Assembly: GCF_029784155.1 (NCBI RefSeq)
Contig: NC_073693.1
Location: 190,643,127 to 190,707,126 of the forward strand
DNA from: Uranotaenia lowii
Taxonomy: Eukaryota; Arthropoda; Insecta; Diptera; Culicidae
DNA: 64,000 bases
Direction: 5' to 3'
Made by a program: the position numbers and the translations under genes. Below the pieces are notes generated by a model. The model was not told the DNA's origin and did not search any database. It saw only the letters and a list, made by a program, of their open reading frames with translations. This document shows, piece by piece, positions 10,980-23,994 of the stretch (its first letter is position 1; every line of letters begins with the position of its first letter).

Positions 10980-11335
10980 CAAATCGAAAAAAAAATTTTT
11001 TTCCCGAAAAATTTTCAAGTTGAACATTTTGCGTGATTAAAAAAATTCAAGGTTTTTTGCACGACCCCCGACCAGAAAAAATCGAAAAAAAATGATTTTT
11101 TGCCGAAAAATTTTCAAGTTGAAAATTTTGCGTGATTCAAAAAATTCAAGGTTTTTCGCACGACCCCCGACCAGAAAAAATCAAAAAAAAAAAATTATTT
11201 TTGCCGAAAAATTTTCAAGTTGAAATTTTGCGTGATTCAAAAAATGCAAGGTTTTTCGCACGACCCCCACCCAGAAAAAATCGAAAAAAATAATTTTTTG
11301 CCGAAAAAATTTTCAAGTTGAAAATTTTTCGTGAT
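10980..11335. repeat. Tandem repeat, ~99-bp unit, four copies
   Basis: TTTTCAAGTTGAA recurs at about 11013, 11112, 11213 and 11310, giving a period of 97-101 bp. Each unit also has GCGTGATTCAAAAAATTCAA and TTTTTCGCACGACCCC followed by an A-rich run. Copies are about 90 percent alike by eye. The array lies directly against the partial TA-flanked element at 11336. Confidence 0.8.
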
Positions 11336-11838
11336 TCATTTTAAAATTTTTTGCCGAAAGCTGAAAAACAGTCACTGTAGGGGAATAATGAGAACACCCC
11401 TGGGGCAGTATAAGCACCATTAATCAGGGCACGATGAGCGTTTTCTGCCGGGGAATCTAGCAGCGAATACGTCTCGATGAAGTCAACTGAATAATAGAGC
11501 TACAGCTTGACTTGTTTAATCTGACGATTTGGCCTATTGGTAAGGTGTCGAAGAGGTAATCAGTAGACTCGAGTTCGATTCCTGGTCAAGGTGATTTTTT
11601 TTTCATTTATCATTCATGATCGATGCATTTTGCACTAAACGGTGAGGCGTAGATTCATCAAACAAAGCAATAACAAAATAATCTAGGTCGGTTTGTAGAA
11701 TTCAAAGAATTAACTTATGCTCATACATTACGTTTCTGGTGTTTTGTTTGACGGATGATGCTACTAGCCGTATAATGTAACAATAAAAAAAATCAATCAT
11801 GAATGGTATGTGAAAAAATAATCCCCTCGAACAGTAGT
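11336..11838 (+). mobile_element. Partial TA-flanked element with tRNA-like module, copy E
   Basis: This closely follows positions of about 9740-10250 of copy B, including the A box (11530-11541), B box (11572-11582) and a nine-T run (11595-11603). Both termini are missing: the left side runs into the 99-bp tandem repeat and the right side stops inside the antisense module at CCCCTCGAACAG. The sense module is better preserved than the termini. Confidence 0.65.
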
Positions 11839-12035
11839 TTGTTTATACTAGGCTCACCTAGGCTCTTAAATAAAGGATCTTGTATTTTCATTGAATACCA
11901 AAAGATCGATGGTAGAATAATGAAAGTGCGCGCAAAACTGTAGTAGGTACTTTTTTACCTTTCCTTGTGTTAATCACTTTTCACCAAGATTTTTCACCAG
12001 TGTGGTTCAACTCGCAATCAAAGGCTTTTGGGCGT

Positions 12036-14924
12036 AAAGCAAGCAGGGGCGGTCCTAGAGATGGCTCTTGGGGGGGGTGATTTTCCAAATTTTCAAAAAT
12101 CAGTCAATAACGAAGTGAAAATAATTAATTCTATCAAGTTATCAAGTTATTAAGTTATCAAAGATAAAATCCTTGATTAATATTCATATTCTACCAGTAA
12201 TCATTATAAAAAGCAATAAAAGTTATTTTAAGATTGTGTTCGCAGTTATAACTTTATGTATTTAAAATACATCATCATCATTCAATTCATCATCACTGAC
12301 AAAGTACAATTTGGGAAAATATAAGAGTTCTTGAATGATCAAACACGAAACTGATCCCTTTTATTCATTTATTTATTAATTTGTTTATTTTTTATCCATC
12401 AAGAATGAATTGATGACATGGGATTAAAATGCTTCTTATAAAATTCTACTCTCTCGTTTTCAATATCCATACATTTCTAACTTTCTATATGACAAGAATT
12501 TTCATGATGTTGAAATGTTCTTAGTTATGTTCTTTTAATTTTCATCGATAAGGTCGATAAATAAAATAAACTAACAAAATCACGGTGATTAACTCTTCAT
12601 AAATTTAAATTGATTATGAAGATGAAAAAGATTTGTTTTTAACAATTGAAAATGGACTGAATCAAAGCAATCGAAAGATTCCTTTTAATTCAACCACGGT
12701 ACCGTGGTTGAATTAAAAGGAATCTTTCGATTGCTTTGATTCAGTTGAATCATTCAACCAAGTAGGCTCATACCACAACAGAATTGAAAATGATTTTTCC
12801 TAATAAAAACGTGTTACCAAAATAATGCAAGAGATAGCATTTTGGTGTCTTTGTTTTAATGATTGATTTAGTAGATTTTGATGCGCTGAATTCGAATCTT
12901 CAACTAGATTTTGTTTATCACCTCTCGTTTTGGTGATATGGAGTTTATATGAAGTTTTGAAAACAATCAGTCTTGAGTGAAATCAATCATTGATAACTGA
13001 TGAACTTATAAGTTAACATGAAAAAAACTGATTCTGAACATGTTTATTATACTTTACTCAGTTAAGGATTACTACTTCCATGATGATGAATGATCTAAAA
13101 AAAATCTACAGTGTTTAATAATTCTGAAAGACGAGAATTTCTTACATTACTAAAGAAAGTTTTAAAAAACAAAGATTTTATTTCATTTAAAAATTTTGCT
13201 GAAGTCTGAAAAACGATTTGGTTTCTGCTTTGAGGAATATCTTAAATTCTATGTAGTCAATACTTCTTTAAACATTCGTTGAAAGTTTATTATTTTACAA
13301 AATTAGGAACAGTAAATATACAGAAAACTTCAATAAAAAAATATTTTTACAGAAGTCAAAATTACTTGCGTTCTTGCGGAAAGAAATGTGATATGAACAG
13401 TTATTTCGAATTTTAATTGTAATGTTTAAAAGTTTTGTCAGAAAGAGCAGAATTTTCTTGAATAATTTTTAAACTATTTGAAAATAATTAAGGGCATCAA
13501 CATAAATCAAAATTAGCTTTTAAATTATTTTCATCTAAAAAAGTGTTAATCCTGTGGCCATGTGAATTTATAAAAACCCTTTTGAATGTGGAGTTGAACA
13601 TTGAGATGAAAAACACAGGCTGAAATTGGGTTCTTGAAAAAATATTTCATATCAGCATAAAATTTGTAATGAATCAAACAATTTTTTTATGTAAGTGATT
13701 AATCATCAAAGTAATGGATGAATTTGGTTGGATATACTTCTTAAAAAAACACAATATTTCACGAACATGATGCACACTGCTTCTCCTCTTGCCTTCCAAA
13801 TTCATTTAAATTAATTAGAGATTTATAAAAAAAAAAAAATCCTTTTATAAAACAATCTGCGAATCTTTAATATTCACTGCGAACAATTGTTGACAAAAAG
13901 ATAATTTCCATCATTTATATATTGAGCAGTTTAAAAATTATCAATTTAATCAATTTAATCAACTCTTTAAAGAATCTTCCGATAAAAATGTAATTTACAA
14001 ATGAAAAAATAAACACTTGTGAAAAAAACAATTTATTTGATAATGTGTTAACAATTTCTATGAATTTAAAACTGAATGTTATATTATTTTTCTAAAGTAT
14101 ATTGCTGAATCGTGATTCGAAAAGCTTATTAATATAAACTTATGTTTCGATTCTTCAATTTCAAAATATAAATTTAATTCTAAAACAAAATCATTAAAAT
14201 CAAATTCTTAGGCATGCAGCTTTTGGAACTTTATTTTTATTTGTTTTCTCTTAAATTTCAAGCTCTCATAGATTTTAAAATTTATTGGAACTGAATCGAA
14301 AGATATAGTTACAAATTTGAAACGAACGATTTAGTAAAAAAGTGAAAAATTGAATTTTTGCTTCATGCATTCAATATTTTCAAAAATAATGTATGAATTA
14401 AAATGAAAAAGATTAATAAAGGATTCATTTCTTATAGCTTATAATATTTTTCAATGGAAAGTCCTTGATCCCGAAAAAATAGGGGAGTTATGACGGGATA
14501 TTATTACCACTGGTATCACTCATCTTAATACATAGGCAAGTTTTTGGAGCCTTTTTTTAATCGGTTCTTGGAGGTATGTTCCTGAACTCAATTTTTATCA
14601 TGTTTTGTTCATCACCTCACCATCACCAATTTCGAATTAAACACTGTAAGAGCCTTAACAAAAGTAATTTGGTGAAAATTGTTTTAATTTGGCGGACCGA
14701 TTTTTTTCCAATTTTAAGAATTTAAGAAATTAATAAATTCTTTTATTTAATAATCACCCCCACGGAGTGGAAAATTTTGAAAATTCCAAAGAACACCCAC
14801 TAGGAAATGTTCGAACTTTTCATAGAAATTCCAGCGTTTGTAAGTATTTTATAACGGTTTTTTGCCGCTTGGGGGGGGTGATCACCCCAATCACCCCCCC
14901 CATAGGACCGCGCCTGAAAGCAAG
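12036..14924. mobile_element. hAT-like element, 2.87 kb, non-coding
   Basis: A perfect 8-bp direct repeat AAAGCAAG (12036-12043 and 14917-14924) flanks a segment whose ends are CAGGGGCGGTCCTA and, inverted, CAGGCGCGGTCCTA. An 8-bp duplication and CAGG-type termini are the hallmarks of hAT transposons. Both ends carry a G/C homopolymer just inside the TIR. The 2,873-bp interior is very AT-rich with no credible open frame, so it is either a large non-autonomous element or a decayed autonomous one. A perfect 90-bp palindrome lies at 12656-12745. Confidence 0.85.
12656..12745. repeat. Perfect 90-bp palindrome without spacer
   Basis: The 45-bp arms are exactly complementary, with the centre between 12700 and 12701 in the KpnI-like core CCACGGTACCGTGG. 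Outer ends read ACTGAATCAAAGCAATCG on each strand. No mismatch or loop was found when checked base by base. It would extrude as a full-length cruciform or fold as a single hairpin. Confidence 0.95.
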
Positions 14925-17900
14925 TTTGGAAATTCGCTTTAGTTTTTATCCAAAAAGAATTAGTTCAAAGAAACAGCAGATTTTTTTTTTACTGTTGAAC
15001 ATTTTCATGAGTATTTACATACCAAATGGTCGGGATTCGGCCAGACCGAACTGAACGCCATAAACTTGAATCCAAGATAATTGAGTTTGAGTTCGAAGTT
15101 CACAGCCCTACCAATTGTTACCATTTTATAAGATATCTTGTTCGGTGATTTTATCGTCAAATAAAGACTCTCATCAAAAGGAATTAAGTATGTATCTTTA
15201 CTGGTGGTTTATGATTGAACATTTGGCAGAAAATTTGGATTTTGATAACGATATGTTTGCACTCAGTTCTTTCTAGTCGAACAAAATTGTTGAAAGAACT
15301 GCCATGCTATATGATTTGACTGGAAAATTTGTTTTAATTTAAGGAGCCTAAGAAAATGCGCTTTATATGATGCTTATGCTTATGTTTTTGATACGTACAC
15401 AGCCAGATCTTGTCAGCATCTGGTGTATAGTAAAAATACATTTCCTATTCATCTTATCAAGGCCGGGCCCACTGTGCAGTATTGGACGCAGAGACAACTG
15501 GAACCAGGGGAGGAAGAAACGTGGACAACAGTACCATACGTTCCCATGTTTATTTGATATTTATTTGTTGGGAGCATAGATGTTAAGATACTTCTATGCT
15601 CCTTGGTGTTGGGCCTTGCAATTCTTCCTTCAGGGGATGGAAATGAGGATTTTCTACGTAGAGTCCATAATTTAACAATACAATTATTAAATAAAATTCT
15701 TTAACCATTATACACTGTTAAATTCTGGAACCTTGTACCTTCATATCAGGACATCGACCATGGTTATAGCGCCATTGCTCGCTTTTGAAAAGATTTGAAT
15801 GAGCAGATAAATTATTAATACAGCACTGAAATCCTTAGATTTTTTCTATTCTAAATGATTTCTGCATTAAAAGGAATACATACACGTATTAACACACGTT
15901 TTTCTCCCTACACACACAATTATTAGATAAAGGCAATTATTTCAAAACCAATACTAAAGATTAATTAAGATGAAAATATGACTAAAATCAAATGTTACAT
16001 ACGTATCGAAACAGAGCTGCTATTAAATACAAGAGTAATTAATTTTTATAAAACTATATCGCTTAAAAATCATCATACTTAGGGGAAAAAATTAAATCTT
16101 AAAACTCTTTCTGTGATTAAAACAATTAACTTTGTGTTCTTACGCGCTGAATTCAATTTTTCACCAGGTTTACCTGCATGATGATCCGCCATGCAGGACA
16201 AAAACTTAACATTCTGCAAGTGTTTTCAGACCCTGTAGTTATTCCTTAATTTTCGATTCTAGGTGGTTGCCTCACAATTGATTTGTTCGGTTACTTTGTA
16301 CGAATCCTAATCGATTCTTAGCTAAAACATTTGATATAAAACTGATATACGAGCAGACCTTCAATATCAAAAACATAAACTTATTAAAATCAATTCCAGA
16401 TCTGATATTAATTAAGATTTTTCGTTGTTCATTCGTTTTCAGAGATTTATTTATTTATTTATTTATTTATTCTGATCAACAGATCACATATAGATCCAAA
16501 TGATGACTTAAAATTAAATTAAAACAAAACACCTAGGTCTAACTACGGGGTCCTCAACAACGCACTTAGAACTTTTCTTCGGAAAATGGAACACTTTGGT
16601 GCAACGCATGCTTGTCATTTTCGCTGCCTGTAGCATAGAGTTTTTTTTTCAATAAAATCTAAGAAAATTAGAAAAAAATCATATTTTTAGAGAAAGGTAG
16701 TTTCTTTTCTACTGTACCTAATACACGGAAAATAATAAAAAGGTAAAATTTACTAAGATAGAAAGGTGAATGCTTGCGCAGGCAAAAAGGTAACTTCTAC
16801 CTTATCGAGGTGAAACTCACCTCACAGCTGGAAAAAGGTACAATGCTCCGAAAAAAAGGAAAATCCAATAAAGGTAAACTTCGTAGCGAGGTTAAATTGA
16901 CCTGCGTTGAGCTAAACAAAACGGTACAATTAATCTCGAATAAATACAATTATTTGTACGTTTATTGATGTTAATCTGTTTTGTCAGTCTGTTCGAATCG
17001 AGACACAATCAGTTAGCAGCTTAATCGAAGATTATCATACTAGAAAGTTAGGTCGCTACAATTTAGCGGGACGAATAATTAAGCAAATGGTTCGAAAACA
17101 TACTTAATCAATTATCAAGTCTCAAGAATCCTTCTTAACGAATTTCAAATAAACAAATCACAGCTAAGAACTCTGTTTCCTTGAATTTGTGTTTGTGAAA
17201 TTTAAATTCGGGGGGGGGGCTCTCTAAATTGAATAAAATTAAAGCCAATATTTATTTCCGCTTGTCGTGCAATTTATTGAATCACGAGAGGAGACAGGAG
17301 ACGGAAGGAAGGAGTTTTTTGGGGTGCATCGTGCCATATTTCCTGGCAGAATAACTCAATCGATTTCTGGTTGAGCCTGTTTGTCGATTTTCACGCGCGA
17401 GGAAAAATGTCGCTCTCGTGGCGTAATGGAAAGCAAATAACTGGTTGAATTTTCTGTTTGAATAAGCGTCATTGTTTATTCATTATTATTACACTGTTAT
17501 CACTCTCTGCACTTGAGTTGCGAACTTGAGAGTGCCATCGAGTGTACATTTCGACGAAACGAGGTAACGATGCATATGTGACGATGCTTGTTTGAACATT
17601 AATTTGAAAAAATCCCGTCGTACGTACACAATTTTTATGTATGTATAGCGCAACCGTTTCGAATGTATGTAGCAACGTTCGAGTATGATGTTTACTCTCA
17701 ACCACCTGTGATATTTAAATTAAAGAGTTCAAATTTTCTGTTCAATTATTTTTTTATTGATAAGAACGTAGTCCCTATTCTTATATTAAAGGTATGAAAG
17801 GTTTGTCCTTATTGACACAGTGAAGACATACACATTCAGCCTGTAACATAACTATTTTTTAAGCAATTACAATTTGGTTTCTACTTCACAAACAACCTGG

Positions 17901-20900
17901 ACTAAATACCGAGAATGTTCATCAAAACGTAGTTTCAATTTAGCTGTCAGATAACCCCACAGTAGCTACTTTCTCCTACAATTATAATTGATCATGGAGT
18001 AGAATTGTTGTTCTTATTTTACCAAACAGTAAACCGAACCCCCCATTAAAACTTTCTGTACATGGCTGGCTCCCAAACCCCACATGGACAAGCAAACATG
18101 TTAGGTCCATGCCACGCGGTGCAATTTTTGGTTTTGCGGCTGACATTTGCTTGGTGCTTCCAAACGCGTTCCTGATTTGTTGGATGAAAGAGTTACCATT
18201 GAGTGGCATCGTGAAGTTTGTTTCTATAATTTTGACTACACCGACAAGGAATGTTTCTGATGTTCGTGACAACATAAAATAAAGGTATATTTAAATAAAA
18301 GAAAACTTTCAAGATCGATAAGCCAAGAACGCAATCGTGCATGTAAAATACACTATACTATCCTGCTATCTTATGATCTGGTAACACTATCCCCGCTCAC
18401 GAATCGCTGAGCATCAACCCGTTGCGATTGTTTGCTTACAACGGGCGAAATTTGTTATTTTTCGAACGAGCAGCGTGTTACTGGCAAGTGACTGAATCAC
18501 TTGCTTTGCCAGTCGGATTTTCCTGCATTTTACGTTATATGTTGTTAACAATGTCCAGCCCAGCAGTTCATATCGTGAAGTGAAATGAGAGAGTATCCCG
18601 TAACAGAAATTAAAATTCTATGCATGAATCTCATCCTTGATTTAAATGAGAAGTGATAAAGCTGCTAGTAACCATAATGAAGCGTTAAATTATGCAATAT
18701 TTCAGCGCACGAACCACTGGCAGCTGGTGCAATGTGGGTAGAATGCACGTAAAGTATACGGGTAGCAAAAATGGCTGTGCCTTCCATTTTATGGCCCAGT
18801 GGCTCGTCACATCCACGGTTTCCATCCGCTTACCCTACCTTGTACCTATGCATGTATGTATTGGCATGGGAAACTCTTCTATGAAGTAAAACACTGACTG
18901 TTTGATATGCGCAACTGTTATGGGATTATTTTTCCATATCTGCTTGTCTCGGAATAATGTATGAGTGAAGAGACATATACGGCAGCACCACTGAAACAAC
19001 AAGCGTATTCCAGGAAATTCGTTAAATTGTTGCGTACAGCTTATGATAAACAAAAAGAAAACAGTTCAAATTTATGAGCATTGCAAAGTCGTGGACAGGT
19101 CAAGCTGGCAAAATTGAGAGTATGAATTTTAAACTTTTCAAATATTTCAAATGTTTAAATTGCACAATTAGTTTGATATCTAAAAAACAAAAGCGTATTC
19201 TTTGCTTTAGCAAAGTTACCTTAAATTCAGAAATTTGGACTGGAACATTTAAAATTTTATTAAAAAAAAAAAATTAAACCAATTATAAGCTTCCGAAAAT
19301 AGCTTATACTATCCTACAGAACTCGTTAGAAACTAAAAAACTAAAAAATTTACAATGTCCGAATTCGTAATTATCAAGGAATATTCGCAGTACCAAACAT
19401 GAAAATTTAATCATTCGTATTCTGACCTCTGTCGTGGAGGCTTATTAAATATATTAGTCATTAAAGCTAAGTTCTTTTAGAAATGGGACAGTTACAAATG
19501 CGTGTATATCAAATACCATTCGTTTGATCTAACTACTTTCTATGAAGAAATGAAGGTAATCTTATGACAATTCATGAAAAAAATTGAAAAGAAATATTTA
19601 TCGTTTTTTGAAAGAAAAATTTCTAAACTATTCTAGGTACCTCCCATTGGCCGGCGCACACTTATTTCAGCCATGATTTTGATCAGTTTTTCAAACTTAT
19701 ACTTCGTATAATCTGTATTTTAGGTGGCTAAATTCTTCTCCTTCAATTTCTGCTACTTTCAGTCCAATAATTCTCTTTTAAAAGAAACTGAGGCCAATTT
19801 AGCGGATACAGCTGTTTCGAAATTGTCAAAACTTGATTATTTTTGAGCTACTTTGAAGCGTTTTTAATGGAATTTCTACTGGCAAAGTCTCACAATAACG
19901 AAGTAAAACCATCATGAGATTGAAATTCAAGTATAACCGTATAATATAGATCGTAATTTGCGAAGGGTATATACAAAATTACTCTTTTTAGGCTTTAAAA
20001 CCAGCGAAAACTCAAGTTTTCGTTTTGAAAATTGTTGTTTTTATTCCACAGGAGTAGAATTTTAGCAAATCATTATATTTTATACAAAATAACCCGCGAA
20101 TACATACTTTAATTTAGTCGGCAAACGCTGGAATTTGTTTGAAATAGGGTAGTTCATTACTTTTGTCGTTCATCAAAAATTATCTGTCTAGTAGCATCGG
20201 TACCGGCTATACAGCTTACGAGCTCTGGAACTAACAAAAAAATTGTTGTTTGAGGTTAGGCAACACTTTCAGTTTATCGGAGAAATTTTTTTTAGAAATT
20301 TTTTGCCATCTAGACTTAGTTCTTTGCTTATTCAAAATTAAAAATGCTTGTATGAGCCTTGACTTTCCTGATGACCCTTAACCGTAGTTGCCGATCATGT
20401 GTTTCACTCCAATGCTTGATTTGAACGTTGTGGACATTTTTGACAGTGTTTGCATACTTTTCCACCACTCACATAAAATAATTCTTTGAATAATCATCAG
20501 TTTTGTCAGCTATCAATATAATAATGATGGATTTTGAAGGAAACTGTGCAAAATTATGTTTTTCTTTTTTTCTTGCATCATGAATATCTTATAAACGCTT
20601 AAATTTAAAATTTTGAAAAAAAAAATAGGTCGGATAGTACTTTTCACAGGCAGCAAAATGCTATCAAATTTGTTAATGTCCGATTACAAATAAACGAACT
20701 ATTGCAACGGGAGGCAGTCGGGCGTGGGTGTAATCGAGGTGCTTAGCGGATGATTTAAATGCGCCACTCCGAAGAGATCATCCCCCTGTTTGGTGCGTGC
20801 CCGGCTAAGAGACCCATCAATAGGGTGGGTGCATTCTGTCTGGCCCTTGATTACCGATCACCCTACCGTTCCTCAATCCGTTAACCCTCAATCAAATATC

Positions 20901-21539
20901 CCCAAATAATTACCGGAGAAAACCAAGATTTGAAGACAAATCCTAAGTTAGTCCCGAAGATACGAACTGAATAAGAAAACAAGTTCCTTAGAATTTCTTC
21001 AACCGACCCACTTTCCCCGTACAAGTTTGCTAAGATAGCGTAGAAGGCAGGAAAGGAGCTAAAAAACAACGGAAGTCAACCTAGACTTCCAGTAAAAGAA
21101 TTACGGAACCGGAAAAAACGATGTCTTCAACTCTCCAACAAAAGTCACCAAAGAAAAAACTACATCAAATGTCTTTCTAAAACGAGCTCTAATTAGCCAT
21201 GAAAATTGTTGGTGGTTTTTTAGTGGGGGTTTACATTTTTGTATTCAGGATTTTCCTACTATGCTACCTTACATTTTCGTTCGGGTTTTCCCCTCTAACG
21301 CTCAGCGCTCGCAAGCGCTGCCTGGCTATTTGTTTTCCCTCAGAATTTGTTTTACTTAAGAGTGCAGTTTTGGACTTTTAATTGGCCAAAAGTCATAGAG
21401 AATTTTTCCTAGGAAATTCTTATTTCATTGCGTGTGCAAATTGGGGTTTGGTTTGTTTGGGTTGATTGGTTGTGTGGTTTCGTGATAATGAATCAAATTT
21501 CAGTTATAATCAATCATGTGCGCGCGCACGCCTCAACCA
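14925..21539. other. AT-rich non-coding sequence
   Basis: Some 6.6 kb with no gene I can support. Minor landmarks are a 10-bp-stem hairpin GGAGCATAGA/TCTATGCTCC at 15571-15602, an ATTT microsatellite at about 16444-16471, a stretch with repeated AAAGGTA/AGGTGA motifs at 16735-16930, a G10 run near 17212, and GC-richer patches at 17280-17450, 18030-18270, 18690-18870 and 20690-20880. Frames in those patches (for example 17982-18275, minus, 97 codons) show no known domain or convincing splice sites. Confidence 0.5.
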
Positions 21540-21577
21540 GGTTGCTCTTATTCGCTGAGCATTAAATAAAAGTTCTC

Positions 21578-21662
21578 AAAAATCTGGATTCGAACTCGTG
21601 ACCTCGAGGTTACTGGGGTAACGAGTGCTTAAGCACTGACCGAACCAACTGAGCTGTGGTGG
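21578..21662 (-). other. tRNA-derived SINE head or degenerate tRNA
   Basis: On the minus strand, CAGCTCAGTTGGT (A box, near 21644-21656) is followed by AGTTCGAATCC (B box, 21586-21596) and a TTTTT terminator (21578-21582). The 5' GCCACCA end has no complementary 3' acceptor strand and the T-stem does not pair. It cannot fold as a normal tRNA, so a tRNA-derived SINE promoter is more likely. Its upstream neighbour (21663-22010) is GC-rich and may belong to the same repeat. Confidence 0.5.
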
Positions 21663-22580
21663 CAGGCTTGTGAATGGGAGGCTGCAGACGAATCTATATG
21701 GGAGAGGAATACATGACGAAGGGGTTCAATTTTTGCTGAGTACTCACTCGGTTGGCTGCGCAAACCTGATATTTCCCCGGAAATTGTATGGTTTTCCGGA
21801 AAAGTTGTCCTGGGTTCTCCAATGGGAAGGAACAATCACTCCTGGGTGGCCGTCACGCGTATGCCGATTCGCCGATCTACGGTGTGCTCGTCGGACGAAA
21901 CGTACCACGAGATGTTGGGTGGTTTGACGATCGCGTTCGCTTAGCGTGTATAATCTTCCCTTGGACCGTCGTGTTCGGGTTGCAGGTAGATCGGTACCTC
22001 CAGTAATCTATTTTTAACAATTCGATTAAAAAATACCCAATATGCTCAAAACTCGACAAACCAATTACCCTTTATACAGACGATAAATTGCACTTGAAAA
22101 CTTTACTGCACTTTTATTTGCACTCGGAGGGATCTGAGGGAAAATAGTAACTTAGTCAAATTGTTGAAAACGTGGTTTCTTCATTACTAGTACCTTTTTG
22201 TACTATATCACGCGCGGTATACAAAATTAAAACCGATCCTGCCTACTTCACAGTCGAAGGAAAAGTGGTCAAGGGATCGCATTAGCCGTCAGATCAAATG
22301 AGCTATTGATCTAGCGAACTAATAATTCCGAAATTTCCCGAAGAAAATGTCTTCTTCCCCAAACCTTTCCCTTTCATCCATCCGAGGGTTCGTTCTCGGG
22401 TGTAAGTTCGGGTGGAGCGATATTAAAACCCGGTACACCAATACAATTATACTATCCCCGTGATGGGGTTAATGACCGGGCAAGCACCAATCAACTGGTG
22501 ATTACAGGCTTCATCCAAACATGCGCTAAGCGATCACACCCCAGTTGCAGAAAAAAAAATCTCATTTAAATGCCCGTTCC
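21663..22580. other. GC-richer intergenic sequence, no clear gene
   Basis: Short overlapping frames (21629-22059, both strands) reflect high GC rather than a protein I can recognise. A second GC-rich patch at 22340-22540 is followed by the CRE-like cluster. It could be retroelement-derived, but I found no terminus or target duplication. Confidence 0.4.
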
Positions 22581-22584
22581 TTTG

Positions 22585-22685
22585 TGACGTCATACCTGGA
22601 ATTCCCTTGGGTGGTGGGGTTTACGTCATTGAGTGACTCGCCAGAAGAGCGGATTTGAGTTTCCCTAAACTTTTTTATGACGTCA
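22585..22685. promoter_or_regulatory. Cluster of three CRE/ATF-like sites
   Basis: TGACGTCA occurs at 22585-22592 and 22678-22685, with TTACGTCA at 22621-22628. The 8-bp palindrome TGACGTCA is the cAMP-response-element/ATF core. Two perfect and one near-perfect copy in 101 bp is more than chance predicts, and GAGTGACTC (AP-1-like) lies beside the middle one. No transcription unit can be tied to it, and it could instead be transposon-borne. Confidence 0.4.
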
Positions 22686-22751
22686 CTGAGCAACTGATGT
22701 TGTGAAGTGCAAACTCTCTGAGTAGTCGCAGTCTAAAAATAGCTGAGAGCG

Positions 22752-22862
22752 TGCTAGGGGTGCTCAAGCAAAATGAACCGAAATATCGATACTTTATCGA
22801 TACAATTTTTATGGGTGCTAGGGGTGTTTAGGTAAAATATGTTTCCGCAAAATCGATACTGT
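22752..22862 (+). repeat. Direct repeat pair, ~64-bp spacing
   Basis: GTGCTAGGGGTG starts at about 22752 and again at about 22816. Each copy is followed after some 25-30 bp by AATATCGATAC or AAAATCGATACTG. The pair precedes the dead Tc1 transposase and may be its terminal region. Confidence 0.55.
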
Positions 22863-22869
22863 ACACTAT

Positions 22870-23855
22870 TAGCAAAAGAAAGTGTCCCATTTCTAAAAGA
22901 ACTAAGCTTTATTTCCTTGTTTTATTTATTGAAGGACCAACATTCTTTTGACGACGAGGAATATCAAAAACCTCTGGAAGAAACCCAACTCCGATTCCTT
23001 AAACTTTCAAGCAACAACCGATTGAAGATGACCGACAAGGCTTTTTGAGACGCGATTAAAGCATGGATCATCCAAAATCTAGACGCACTGTTTATTATAC
23101 CATAGCGCTCCTAGTTGTCGGATCTGGAATTTTTTGACAGTACTTTGTTCGGAAATGTTTTCTCTATCAGTGCTGAAAATTTCATTACGATTCGTTTTGT
23201 TTCAAAAAAGTTACACGTGGCTCTATCACGAGACAAAATTTATTTTGGACACCCACGTCAAAAACCCGATGTGGACGGGTTCAAAAATCGCGAAATCTGA
23301 TTTTGGGAGGCTTCCTGACCAAAAATTTTACAAAACCACTGGTCGGAGTGATGTCTCCATCATGTTCAAATTCGTTTTTGCCAATAACTTTGCAGAAAAG
23401 TGTTTGATCTGGCAAGATATTTGGAGCTGCGGACGAAAAAACCGGTTTTTTTTTGTGAAAAACAAGACCATGGACTCCGAAATGTACAAGGAGGAGTGCC
23501 TGAAAATATTTTTTTCCTTACATTAGATCTCACAAAGGACCAGTAAAGTTTTCGCTAGATTTTGCTAGCTGCCACTACAGCGAAGAGGTACTACAGTGGT
23601 ATCGAGCCAACTGGTGGATTTTGTCGGAAAGGACGTCAACTCACCCAACTGCCCTCAATTCCGCCCTATCGAAAAATTTTGGGCAATTGTAAATCAGAAG
23701 ATGAAGAAGAATGGTAGGACGACTCGGGATGCAAATGAGATGAAGAGATTGTGGAACAAAATGGTCGCTGAGGTCAGCGAATAGGGTGTCCAAACTATGA
23801 TGAGTGGTACTCGACGAAAAGTTCTAAATTTCATCAAAACAATATCGGAATGATT
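22870..23855 (+). pseudogene. Dead Tc1/mariner transposase related to the DD37E family
   Basis: Plus-strand fragments align by eye with the transposase at 1436-2473 but in several frames. In order they are YTWLYHETKFILDTHVKN (catalytic region 1, with the DDE core replaced by DTH), CLIWQDIWSCG, SEMYKEECLK, then LDFASCHYSEEVLQWYR around the second Asp, which is kept, and VNSPNCPQFRPIEKFWAIV with the final Glu. At least three frameshifts and a stop codon (near 23785) are present. It is clearly older and more diverged than the first copy. Intact inverted repeats were not found. Confidence 0.75.
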
Positions 23856-23994
23856 TTTTCTATTATTTTTCCTTAAAAGTACGGTAAAAACCCTACAACT
23901 TGAGTGCAAAACATTTTTATTTCGTTTACATAGCTCCGAGAAAGACCCTTTTTAATGCGTCCAGATTTGTAGTGATCCATGCTTTATTCAGCTC

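Noticed and set aside
17982..18275. 97-codon minus-strand frame as a gene
   Set aside because: No domain, no clear splice signals, and composition not distinct enough from the GC-richer patch around it.
21578..21662. Functional tRNA gene
   Set aside because: A and B boxes are present but the acceptor and T stems do not pair, so it is treated as a SINE head.
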